Of a stretch of 64,000 nucleotides of DNA, positions 35,297 to 45,086 are shown one piece after another; position 1 is the first letter of the stretch; each line of letters starts with the position of its first letter. The notes under the pieces are model-generated. The model was not told the origin of the DNA. It saw only the letters and a program-made list of their open reading frames with translations, and did not search any database. Position numbers and translations under genes: made by a program. Location of the stretch: contig JAPKYZ010000101.1 in NCBI GenBank assembly GCA_026394055.1, forward strand, positions 1 through 64,000, read 5' to 3'. The DNA is from Acidobacteriota bacterium (GTDB taxonomy: Bacteria; Acidobacteriota; Terriglobia; Bryobacterales; Bryobacteraceae).

Positions 35297-36844
35297 TTAC
35301 TTCAACCCAAACATCGGCCCGCGTAGGTTTTTGAACGTGAACCGGGCCGGGTTGATGGCGGTGGCGCCGGGGGAATCGACCATGATGATCTTGGCCGATA
35401 CCGGCTCATAGGCGGCGCGCGGGGCGATGGTGCCCTTGGCGACGAGAATGCGCTGCATGCGCGGCTCAATGCCGATAGAGGTCAGCTGGCGGATGCTGTT
35501 GGGGCTGGAGCGGATGGTGGTGAGCACGAGATAGCTCTCCAGATCGCGCGTGGAGCCTTCCACCGTGATGACAGCGGTTAGCCCCAGCTCAAAGTAGCGG
35601 TGGCCACCATGGCGCACTTCCGGCTCCATGTAGGTGCCTTCGTGGAAGCTGCGCACCTTGCCGCGCACACGGACGGGCTTGCCGTGCATTCCATCGGTCT
35701 TGCCGCCGACCTCCATGTCGAAGCTGCCGCCGATCCCCAACTTCAGTGCCGCTTGCACGGCGGCGGGATCGGCCACGGTGAACACCCAGCCTTCCGCCTT
35801 CTGCTTCAGCAGCTCTTCCAGGATGAACGTGGAATCGCCCGCGGAGCCGCCACCGATGTTGTCGCCGGTATCCATCAGCGCCACCGGAAACTTGGTCTCC
35901 GCCATGGCTTGTTTGACGGCCCCGGCGGAATCGGGGATGTTCAGCACCAGATAGTCCCGCTGGGCCCACATGATGTCGCCGATGCGCTTGGCTTCGCGAT
36001 CAGCGAGCGCCTGGTCATTGTTGGTGACCACGACCACCGCCGGCCCCATCCAGGGGACGTCGCTGTACTGATAGCCACCGGCCACGGTGGCCGCCAGCAC
36101 CTTCGGGTTCTCGCGTTCCAGCTTGATGGTCTCGTCCACCAGCGTCTTCATGGGTCCGGCGAAGGTGTTGTGGTAGATGATGTTGTAGACCATCGGCGGC
36201 TTCACCATGGCCTGGGTAGGCTTGACGGAGCCGTTCAGCATGCCGGCCATGATCTTGGCCGCCTGCAGGCCGCGATCCTTGGTGTCCAAGTGCGGGGTCT
36301 GCTTATAGCCCACCAGCGCGTCGCACAGCTTGACGATGTCGGGCGAGATGGCGGAGTGGTAGTCGTGCGTCAGGACGATGGGGATCTTGGGAAAGGCCGT
36401 GCGGACGCGCCGCATGATCTCTTCGTCGCCTTGCGGAAAGTGTTCCGCCACCAACGCGCCATGCAGTGCCAGCAGAATGCCGTCGAGCTTGCGGGGCGCA
36501 GCCTTGAGTTGCGCGATCAGATCGCCCGTCAGCTTCTCGAACGCCTCTTTGGTGACTGGCCCCTTGGGCGTCGCGGAGGCGAGAAACGTGGGGTAGAGCT
36601 CAAAGCCCGCCGCTTGCCCGCCCACCACCATGCCGCCCACCTCGGATGGCGTGCGCGCCCAGGTGACCAGCTTGTCCTCGCCCTTGAATTCGAGATAGCT
36701 CCAATCTTTCAACTGGGTCTTCTCCGAGTTGAAGGAGTTCGATTCGTGCATGATGCTGCCGATCGCGACGAGAGGCTTGGTCTGGGCCATGGCTGATAGC
36801 GTGACAAAAAACGCGGCGGCAAGGGGAAGGGCGATTCGCTTCAC
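35297..36844 (-). CDS. M81-family (MlrC-like) metallopeptidase, exported
   Basis: A 515-residue protein with an N-terminal signal peptide (MKRIALPLAAAFFVTLSAMA). Family features are IGSIMHESNSFN near the start, LLALHGALVAE and LTHDYHSAISPD, which supply likely Zn ligands, and DTGDNIGGGSAGDS. MlrC acts on a linear peptide during microcystin breakdown, but most M81 proteins have no known substrate. It leads an operon with a permease and an oxidoreductase and diverges from a Tat-signal protein 78 bp away, so all four may be co-regulated. Confidence 0.85.
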   Translation of the reverse strand: MKRIALPLAAAFFVTLSAMAQTKPLVAIGSIMHESNSFNSEKTQLKDWSYLEFKGEDKLVTWARTPSEVGGMVVGGQAAGFELYPTFLASATPKGPVTKEAFEKLTGDLIAQLKAAPRKLDGILLALHGALVAEHFPQGDEEIMRRVRTAFPKIPIVLTHDYHSAISPDIVKLCDALVGYKQTPHLDTKDRGLQAAKIMAGMLNGSVKPTQAMVKPPMVYNIIYHNTFAGPMKTLVDETIKLERENPKVLAATVAGGYQYSDVPWMGPAVVVVTNNDQALADREAKRIGDIMWAQRDYLVLNIPDSAGAVKQAMAETKFPVALMDTGDNIGGGSAGDSTFILEELLKQKAEGWVFTVADPAAVQAALKLGIGGSFDMEVGGKTDGMHGKPVRVRGKVRSFHEGTYMEPEVRHGGHRYFELGLTAVITVEGSTRDLESYLVLTTIRSSPNSIRQLTSIGIEPRMQRILVAKGTIAPRAAYEPVSAKIIMVDSPGATAINPARFTFKNLRGPMFGLK

Positions 36845-36922
36845 GAGACAACACTCCTTATTCGGTGACGGCCATTGTACGGGGCGTGCAACGGGGCACG
36901 CAACATATCTATCATCGTTGTC

Positions 36923-38119
36923 ATGCTAACGAGAAGAGCCTTCCCCGGTATTTGTGCGACAGCGTTGGGCAGCGGCGCCACCGTGATTGCCGCTCCGGCG
37001 GCCCCCGCTCGGCCTCGCGTGGCGGCGGTGGTGACCGAGTATCGCTACTACTCGCACGCGGATGTGGTGTGCGGGCGCATCTTTGACGGATACGCCGTGA
37101 ATGGCAAGCGTCAGGCGCCGCGCACCGAGATCGTGTCGATGTTCACCGCGCAGACACCGGAGAACGACATGGCGCGTGAGCTGTGCTCCCGCCACGGCAT
37201 CCCGCTCTACAAGACCATCCGGGAGGCACTGACGCTGGGCGGCTCAAAGCTGGCGGTGGATGCCGTGGTCTTCATCGGTGAGCATGGCAACTACCCGATG
37301 AATGAACTGGGCCAGAAGCTCTACCCGAGATTCGAGCTGTTCAGCGAAGTGCTGGCCGTCTATCGCGACAGTGGCCGTAGCGTGCCGACGTTCTTCGACA
37401 AGCATCTTTCTTATTCGTGGGAGAAGGCCAAGAAGCTCTACGACGAAGCGGCAGCGCTCAAAGTGCCGTGGTTTGCGGGCTCATCGCTACCCGTCACAGT
37501 GCGTATTCCCGACGTCAGTCTGCCAGTCGGTGTCGAATTCGAGGATGCCTGCGTGATCGGCTTTGGGGATGCCGACGCGTACGGCTTCCATCTGCTGGAA
37601 GTGCTGCAGTGCATGGTGGAGCGCCGCAAAGGTGGCGAAACAGGTGTGGCGGCGGTCCGCATGGTGGAGGGCCCGGAAGCGGCCCCGGACAAGGACCCGC
37701 TGGCGGAGGAGGCCATGGCCCGCCAGCCCGGTCGCCGGACCAATATGTTGACCCGCCAGCCGGTCCGCTTTGACATCGAATACCGCGATGGCTTAAAGAC
37801 TCGCGTCTACATCTTGAATGGCGCGGTGCAGCACTTTACCTTTGCGGCGCGGGTCCGGGGCCAGTTGAAGCCCCTTTCCTGCCTGTTCAACATGAGCCAC
37901 GAAACGCGTCCCCTGCCGCACTTTGACGGTCTGGTGTCGCGCATCGAAGAGATGTTCGTCACCGGCCGCCCGCCCTACCCGGTGGAGCGCACCCTGCTGA
38001 CCACCGGCATCCTGGCCCACTTGTTTGATTCCAAGCTCAAGCGCTACCAGCGCATCGAGACCCCGGCTCTGGAGATTCGCTACGCGCCGCCCAAGGATGG
38101 CTGGCACCAGAGCGCCTAA
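36923..38119 (+). CDS. Tat-signal protein of unknown function
   Basis: A 398-residue protein starting at ATG 36923. The leader (MLTRRAFPGICATALGSG) fits twin-arginine export. The body begins RPRVAAVVTEYRYYSHADV, has an alpha/beta look (VDAVVFIGEHGNYP) resembling the first domain of Gfo/Idh-like proteins, and several His/Asp/Glu residues that might bind metal (YYSHADV, FIGEHG, DKHLSYSWEKA). I recall similar uncharacterised proteins in Acidobacteria and Planctomycetes, usually beside sugar or amide catabolic genes. It diverges from the M81 operon and probably works with it. Enzyme activity is only a guess. Confidence 0.7.
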   Translation: MLTRRAFPGICATALGSGATVIAAPAAPARPRVAAVVTEYRYYSHADVVCGRIFDGYAVNGKRQAPRTEIVSMFTAQTPENDMARELCSRHGIPLYKTIREALTLGGSKLAVDAVVFIGEHGNYPMNELGQKLYPRFELFSEVLAVYRDSGRSVPTFFDKHLSYSWEKAKKLYDEAAALKVPWFAGSSLPVTVRIPDVSLPVGVEFEDACVIGFGDADAYGFHLLEVLQCMVERRKGGETGVAAVRMVEGPEAAPDKDPLAEEAMARQPGRRTNMLTRQPVRFDIEYRDGLKTRVYILNGAVQHFTFAARVRGQLKPLSCLFNMSHETRPLPHFDGLVSRIEEMFVTGRPPYPVERTLLTTGILAHLFDSKLKRYQRIETPALEIRYAPPKDGWHQSA

Positions 38120-38127
38120 AGCGGACC

Positions 38128-38236
38128 AGCCCATGCGTAAGCTTGGGGCTAGCTCTTGTTTAGCGACGAAGCCCCCTGCATAGGCTATGGGCTTTTCTCG
38201 TTTACCGCAAAAAGCCCCAAGCTGACGCGTGGGGCT
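38128..38236. repeat. Dispersed palindromic element, copy 3 (composite)
   Basis: Outer arms 38128-38150 and 38212-38236 match the arms of the copies at 15.8 and 17.7 kb. Between them, 38170-38193 holds a second inverted pair (AGCCCC and TGGGCT-type ends). The element is thus a double palindrome in the convergent gap between the Tat-signal gene and the TonB receptor, next to a separate terminator (38265-38304). Confidence 0.85.
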
Positions 38237-38264
38237 GGGCGGAAATCGTCACCCGAAAACCAAA

Positions 38265-38304
38265 GGGCCGTTGCCCCACCCCCGAAGGGATGGAGCAACG
38301 GCCC
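38265..38304 (-). terminator. Terminator of the TonB receptor gene
   Basis: GGGCCGTTGC (38265-38274) and GCAACGGCCC (38295-38304) form a perfect 10-bp stem, with an inner stem in the loop. Read on the minus strand, the hairpin follows the receptor stop by 26 bp and is trailed by TTTGGTTTT, so intrinsic termination is likely. Confidence 0.75.
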
Positions 38305-38330
38305 TGCTTTCTTGCTTCCGTTGCCGGAGC

Positions 38331-41300
38331 TTAGAAGGCCAAGCGCAGGCCGAAGCGCATGGTGCGCTGCGGGGACTGGCCGGTGCTGGCAGCGGTGATG
38401 GCCATGAAATTACCGGGGTTGGACACGTTGGCGTTGGGGTTGTTGAGCGCCGGCGTGTTGGTCCAGTTCAGCGCTTCACCACGGAACTGGAGGTTAAACC
38501 GTTCGGTGATGGTGAAGCTGCGGAAGATGCCCAGGTTCGAGGAAACCAGCCAGGGGCCACGGATGGCATTCAAGCCCATATTCCCGAAGCGGACTTCGGA
38601 GACGGGGCGGAAGGCGGTGGTGTCATAGAACGGAGCGCCGAGACCGACGCCGCCGAGCTTGGAGACATTGGCGTTAACCTGATCGGCCACCTGCGTATTC
38701 TGCGGGGCGTTCAAGGAAGAGCCGTCCGCCGAAACGATGAACGGCAGGCCCGTGTAGAACTGGAAGGTGGGGTTCAGCTGCCAGCCACCCAGAACGAAAG
38801 CAGCCGGGCCGGAGGTGACGTACTTGCGGCCCTTACCAAAGGGGAGTTCCCAATTGGCGGCGGCCGTAAAGGTGTGCGTGCGGTCAAAGTCCGCCACGGC
38901 CTTGTTCTTGGAGAACTGGCTGGGGACGTAGAAGCGCAGGCCGCTGTCGGAGTTGCCGGCGTTGATGCCGATCGACTTTGACCATGTGTAGTTGCCGGTG
39001 AAGAACAGGCCATTCGAGAAGCGCTTGGTGATGTTGTTCTGCCAAGCGTCATACCGCTGGTTCGCCATCGGGATGAAGAACTGGCGTGAGGTGGAGACGC
39101 CGAACTGCTGGAATAGCGGGCGGCCGGAGGCACCGGCGCCGGGGACAAGACCGGCGTTGGCCTCAAAGTAAGTAACTGCCTGACGGATCGAACGCGTGCC
39201 GACATAGCTCGATTGCAGAACGAAGCCCCAGCCCAATTCACGCTGAAGGTCACGCTGAAGGCTGAAGTTGTAGGACTGGATGTAGCCACGGCGCAAGCGG
39301 CCCGCCTGCAGTGAGTTAGTGGAGATCGTGTTCGGGATGTTCAGGACACCCGTGGACAGATTCGGCAGCGCTGCGGCCGGAATACCGGTCGTCAGGCTGA
39401 TCGGTACGCCCGTGGGGTTGGTCCCGACAAAGGAGTTTGTTTGGATGTACTCGTCGATGATCACGGCCGGGTAGGGGCTGCGGAGGGGGCGGCTGACCGG
39501 GTACGGATCATTGGTGATGCCATAGCCCATGCGAATCACGGTCTTATCCGTAAAGCGGTAGGCCAAGCCAACGCGCGGGGCAAACATCACGGGCGCGGCG
39601 GTGGTGCCCGCGTCACGCGGCACACTACCGCGGCCGCCGACCAGCACCTGGTTGGTGACCGGGTCATAGCGCTCAATGCCGAACTCGCCACGGTTCATGA
39701 TCGGAAACCGCTCAAAGCGCGCGCCGATGTTCAGGGACAGCTTGCGACTAACGGTCCAGTTGTCGCGCAGGTAGTAGCCCTGCTGGAACTCACGGGTCCG
39801 CATCGGATCATAGAACTGATACGCCTTGCCCATGCCGCTGGCCAAGCCGAGCAGGTAACCCGCATAGGCGTTGTACTGGTTTGCGGCCGGCGCGCCCGCG
39901 CCATTCAGGCCGGTGATGCCGTTGGACTGGAAGTTGTAGCCGCCGCGGGGCGACCAACCGCCCAGCTCCGGCTGCCAGTGATTCATCTGCAAGCTGATCA
40001 AGTCGACGCCCATGCGGATGTTGTGGGCACCCTTGGTCCAGTTCAGGTTGGCCACATAGGTGAACGTGCGGTCATCACGGACCACCGGGCTCCAGTTGTT
40101 CGTGTTACCGAGCGACGTATAACCATTGAAGTTGAAAATGGGGAAGCCCGATTGGCGAATATCCGCACCGTTGGTACCGGGAATCTTGAGAACGTCCGTC
40201 CCGATGTTCTTGCCGAAATCCGGTCCATTGGTGTCATGGTGCATCAAAACGCCACCATAGTTGGCATCGAACAGCAACGTGGGCGAAATGACATAGCTGA
40301 TTCCGCCGCCGAACAGGTCCGTCTTGTTATTGCCGGTGCCGATACCCGCCGCGCCCGCCGCGCCACCCGGATAGCCACCCAGCGCTTCGCCCAGCGGAGC
40401 GCCGGAGGTAACCGGGGCAATCATGACACTGTACTTGCCGAACACATTCGTCCGGGAATTGGGCACCCAGTTCACCTTGGCGTCCACCATGTCCCGCTTG
40501 AAGTAGTAGGGGACGGAAGCAAAGTAATTGTTCAACTGGCCGGTACCCGTGTTCGGCAGCGGCACCAGGTTGCGCAGAGTGACCGCCTGCGGGCTGAAGC
40601 GGGAAGCGGGCACCTGGTTGTTCGGAAACTGGGTACGGTTCTGGCCCAGGTTGTTGCCAGTGGCCGGGTCAAAAATCGTGCCCAGTCCGTCGAAGTTCCC
40701 AGAGCGGACCTGCGAAGTGGGAACGCTCAACAGCCCATTGCCGCGCTCGGCGGTCGTCGTGCCTTCCCAGGAGGTGAAGAAGAAGAGCTTGTCCTTCTTG
40801 ATCGGGCCGCCAATGGCGCCGCCGTACTGATTGTCAATGCGCTGCGGGGTGCCGGGGCCGGCGGGGGTGTTGGGGTTGAAGAAGAGATTCTTGGCGCCCC
40901 ACAGATGATTGGAGTGGTAAGCAAATACCACACCCTTAATCTGATTGGTGCCCGACTTGGTGATCACGTTGACGGCGGCGCCACCAGCCATACCCTGTTC
41001 GGCGTCGAAGCTGTTGGTGGAGACGTTCACCGTCTCAATCGATTCCAGCGGCGGAACATACAGCGTGTGGTGGGGCAGCCACGGCATCACCGTGCCCGCG
41101 CCATCAATACGGGTATTGTTGGAGTTGCGGGACGTGCCGTTGACGTTGGTCGTCAGGGCGCGGCCGGGGGTGTCAGTGGAGGCATTCTGGAACGCCGACG
41201 GCGTCGAACCCGGAATAAAGTCGATGATGGTCTGGAAGTTGCGGTAGCCGCCGAGGGCGATTTCCGTCAGCTGCTTGGAGCCCACGTCGGTGTGAATGTC

Positions 41301-41693
41301 CGACTTGTCGGTCTGCAGTTGCGCGGCTTCCGCGCCCACCGTGATCACTTCACTGACGTTACCAACCTTCATGCTGGCGTCAACGCGCGCAATATTGTTG
41401 GCCACGATCGGCAACTGAGTGGTCTCAAAGCTCGAGAAGCCGGCCGCGGTGATCTTCAGGTCGTACGTACCGGGAGGCACGTTGCGGAACTCGTAGGTGC
41501 CACGGTCGTCGGCCTTGGTTTCCTGGGTGAACCCAGTCGCCTTGTTCGATAAAGTCGCCGTCGCACCGGCCACCGCACCCTGCTGCGGATCGGTCACGTT
41601 GCCCACGAGCGTGCCGTAAAGCACCTGTGCGTAGGCGGAAAGCCCGGCTAGTGAAAGCGCGAGCAGGAGAGCGCAAGAACGCGCAAGAACCAT
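38331..41693 (-). CDS. Large TonB-dependent outer-membrane receptor (Oar-like) with carboxypeptidase-regulatory-like domain
   Basis: A 1120-residue outer-membrane protein. ATG 41693 has a strong GGGAAGGGG ribosome site; the TTG at 41711 is rejected. The order is a signal peptide (1-22), a carboxypeptidase-regulatory-like beta-sandwich (about 23-110, with RGTYEFRNVPPGTYDLKIT), a plug-like domain (about 115-230), then a long beta-barrel ending in Phe (MRFGLRLAF), as outer-membrane proteins do. Such receptors are abundant in Acidobacteria and are thought to import oligosaccharides or peptides through TonB. It has its own promoter and terminator. Confidence 0.9.
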   Translation of the reverse strand: MVLARSCALLLALSLAGLSAYAQVLYGTLVGNVTDPQQGAVAGATATLSNKATGFTQETKADDRGTYEFRNVPPGTYDLKITAAGFSSFETTQLPIVANNIARVDASMKVGNVSEVITVGAEAAQLQTDKSDIHTDVGSKQLTEIALGGYRNFQTIIDFIPGSTPSAFQNASTDTPGRALTTNVNGTSRNSNNTRIDGAGTVMPWLPHHTLYVPPLESIETVNVSTNSFDAEQGMAGGAAVNVITKSGTNQIKGVVFAYHSNHLWGAKNLFFNPNTPAGPGTPQRIDNQYGGAIGGPIKKDKLFFFTSWEGTTTAERGNGLLSVPTSQVRSGNFDGLGTIFDPATGNNLGQNRTQFPNNQVPASRFSPQAVTLRNLVPLPNTGTGQLNNYFASVPYYFKRDMVDAKVNWVPNSRTNVFGKYSVMIAPVTSGAPLGEALGGYPGGAAGAAGIGTGNNKTDLFGGGISYVISPTLLFDANYGGVLMHHDTNGPDFGKNIGTDVLKIPGTNGADIRQSGFPIFNFNGYTSLGNTNNWSPVVRDDRTFTYVANLNWTKGAHNIRMGVDLISLQMNHWQPELGGWSPRGGYNFQSNGITGLNGAGAPAANQYNAYAGYLLGLASGMGKAYQFYDPMRTREFQQGYYLRDNWTVSRKLSLNIGARFERFPIMNRGEFGIERYDPVTNQVLVGGRGSVPRDAGTTAAPVMFAPRVGLAYRFTDKTVIRMGYGITNDPYPVSRPLRSPYPAVIIDEYIQTNSFVGTNPTGVPISLTTGIPAAALPNLSTGVLNIPNTISTNSLQAGRLRRGYIQSYNFSLQRDLQRELGWGFVLQSSYVGTRSIRQAVTYFEANAGLVPGAGASGRPLFQQFGVSTSRQFFIPMANQRYDAWQNNITKRFSNGLFFTGNYTWSKSIGINAGNSDSGLRFYVPSQFSKNKAVADFDRTHTFTAAANWELPFGKGRKYVTSGPAAFVLGGWQLNPTFQFYTGLPFIVSADGSSLNAPQNTQVADQVNANVSKLGGVGLGAPFYDTTAFRPVSEVRFGNMGLNAIRGPWLVSSNLGIFRSFTITERFNLQFRGEALNWTNTPALNNPNANVSNPGNFMAITAASTGQSPQRTMRFGLRLAF

Positions 41694-41759
41694 ATGAACC
41701 CCTTCCCTCAACGAAAATTGAAGCTACAAACCCCTGCCGCCTGGAAACGGCCTGTAGCG

Positions 41760-41788
41760 ATTTTGCGCCGACGCACAGACGGTGTCAA
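41760..41788 (-). promoter_or_regulatory. Sigma70-like promoter of the TonB receptor gene
   Basis: On the minus strand TTGACA (plus 41783-41788) and CAAAAT (plus 41760-41765) are separated by exactly 17 bases. The -35 is perfect and the -10 matches 4/6. The predicted start lies about 60 bases before ATG 41693, and the leader carries a small GCCG/CGGC hairpin. Confidence 0.7.
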
Positions 41789-41857
41789 GGGTTACGTAAG
41801 GTTTGTAAATTCTTATGGTTTTCAGTAGTCTACGGATCGGTCGCGAAAACGTAACCC
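41789..41857. promoter_or_regulatory. Paired inverted 9-mers upstream of the TonB receptor promoter
   Basis: GGGTTACGT (41789-41797) and ACGTAACCC (41849-41857) are perfect reverse complements, 51 bases apart. The first directly abuts the -35 box at 41783. Separated half-sites in this position could bind a regulator that loops the DNA; the intervening sequence is AT-rich. I cannot name the factor. Confidence 0.45.
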
Positions 41858-41888
41858 GTTGAAAGAAATACGTCTGTAACGCAAGCCA

Positions 41889-41921
41889 GGGAGCCGGATA
41901 CCAAATTTGGTAGCGGCTCCC
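41889..41921 (-). terminator. Hairpin downstream of glmS
   Basis: GGGAGCCG (41889-41896) pairs with CGGCTCCC (41914-41921) around a 14-bp palindrome TACCAAATTTGGTA (41899-41912), giving one long imperfect hairpin 28 bp after the glmS stop. A clear T-run is lacking, so it is a probable but not certain terminator. Confidence 0.55.
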
Positions 41922-41949
41922 CGGGGCTTTGGACGGTCGTTTCTAGAGG

Positions 41950-43803
<1,854 letters not shown>

Positions 43804-43853
43804 ATGCCCTTTATTCTAGCCTCTCCGGTGTAATCGACCGTTTTGAACCAATT

Positions 43854-44240
43854 ATGAAGACTACAAATGTAAGAGATTTCACGACGCCGTTTAACGAGCT
43901 GCTGGGGATCAAGGTGACGGCGGAGCACAAGGACGGGGTGACGGTGGCCTGCCAGTTTCGCGATGATTTACGGAATGCCTGGGGCACCCTGCACGGCGGC
44001 GTAACGGCCACGTTGATCGATGTCGCCGCCGGAGTGGCCACCATGCACGTCACGGGCAAGAGGGCGACCACGGTCAGCCTGAAGCTAAGCTATTTTCTGC
44101 CGCTGACCGAAGGCAAGGTGACGGCTCGGGCGAAAGTGCTCCGCGCCGGGAGTTCCTTGACCGTGGCCAGCGTGGAAGTGAAGGACTCGAAGAAGCGCCT
44201 CGCGGCGTTTGGGATGGTCACCTACAAGCTGATCAGCTAG
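43854..44240 (+). CDS. PaaI-family hotdog thioesterase
   Basis: A 128-residue acyl-CoA thioesterase-like protein. The family core is seen in AWGTLHGGVTATLIDVAAGVA (HGG motif) and VSLKLSYFLPLTEGKVTARA. These are small hotdog-fold tetramers that hydrolyse aromatic or medium-chain acyl-CoA. It diverges from glmS and has no partner gene, so substrate is open. Confidence 0.88.
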   Translation: MKTTNVRDFTTPFNELLGIKVTAEHKDGVTVACQFRDDLRNAWGTLHGGVTATLIDVAAGVATMHVTGKRATTVSLKLSYFLPLTEGKVTARAKVLRAGSSLTVASVEVKDSKKRLAAFGMVTYKLIS

Positions 44241-44318
44241 GGCCACCGCCGATTCGCAGTACATCCGGTATACATTGATCACCATGCGCCTCTGCTGGCT
44301 GCTTGGACCATTTCGGCC

Positions 44319-45086
44319 TTAGCTCAGGCGATCTCGTCGGGGGGGCAGGCGATCAAGCGGTCCGGCCAGCGCGGGCGCCATAGCGGGCTTGAGCGCGTGG
44401 GCGGATTCCTTCAACTGGACGCCCGTCAGTTGCCGAGCCAGGGCGGCTTCGATCAGGTTGATGGTGCGGCGGGCGGCGAGCGGGATATCCAAGCCTCCGT
44501 CGCGAATGTTCGAGATGCAGTTGCGCTCCGCGTCTGTGCGTCCGGCTTTTGGCGCGTAGGTGAGGTAGACGCCCAAGCTATCAGCCGCCGACAGGCCGGG
44601 GCGCTCGCCGATCAGCACTACGGTGAGGCGGGCTTGCAGGCGCTCGCCAATCTCATCACCGATCGCCACGCGGCCTTGCGCCACCTGGATGACGGGGCTG
44701 ACGGTGAGATGCGCTTCGGCCAGGCTGTTGCGGAGCGCTCCCACCAATCCGGCGGCGTGACGCGAGACGGCGAGCGGCGACAGGCCGTCGGCGACGACCA
44801 ACGCGACATCAAACGGCCCGGCGGGCAGTTCCGCGTCATCGGCCAGGCGACGTCCCAGGTCCGGCCGGAGCAGGTATTGTTGCCGGTTCTGGCAGCGGCT
44901 GCGGACATAGCCGACCGGGGGCGGGATGACGGGTTGTCCGCTTGCAGCGTGGATCGCGTCACGAGCAGCGGCGTGGGCCGCGCGCAGGGCCAGCCAGTCG
45001 GCCGTGGTCAAGGATCCGCCGGCGCGTTCCAAGCCGATCCGCGAATCGGTCAGCGTCCGCAGGCGGGTTAAGAGATCATTCGCCAT
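44319..45086 (-). CDS. eutC: Ethanolamine ammonia-lyase, small subunit
   Basis: A 255-residue subunit of the adenosylcobalamin-dependent enzyme that splits ethanolamine into acetaldehyde and ammonia. ATG 45086 follows GGAG and gives MANDLLTRLRTLTDSRIGLE, matching EutC; it overlaps eutB by 19 bp, so translation is coupled. Family segments QARLTVVLIGERPGLSAADS and DAERNCISNIRDGGL are clear. The N-terminus is shorter than in enteric EutC. Last gene of eat-eutB-eutC. Confidence 0.93.
   Translation of the reverse strand: MANDLLTRLRTLTDSRIGLERAGGSLTTADWLALRAAHAAARDAIHAASGQPVIPPPVGYVRSRCQNRQQYLLRPDLGRRLADDAELPAGPFDVALVVADGLSPLAVSRHAAGLVGALRNSLAEAHLTVSPVIQVAQGRVAIGDEIGERLQARLTVVLIGERPGLSAADSLGVYLTYAPKAGRTDAERNCISNIRDGGLDIPLAARRTINLIEAALARQLTGVQLKESAHALKPAMAPALAGPLDRLPPRRDRLS

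Noticed and set aside
39441..41552. 703-codon open frame opposite the TonB receptor gene
   Set aside because: It is the complement of a high-G+C coding gene; its translation is a low-complexity mix of His, Val, Arg and Gly with no domain or ribosome site, while the minus strand has clear receptor domains and a promoter.
43804..43853. glmS ribozyme or riboswitch upstream of glmS
   Set aside because: Only 50 bp separate glmS from the divergent thioesterase gene, too short for the ribozyme, and no conserved core was seen.
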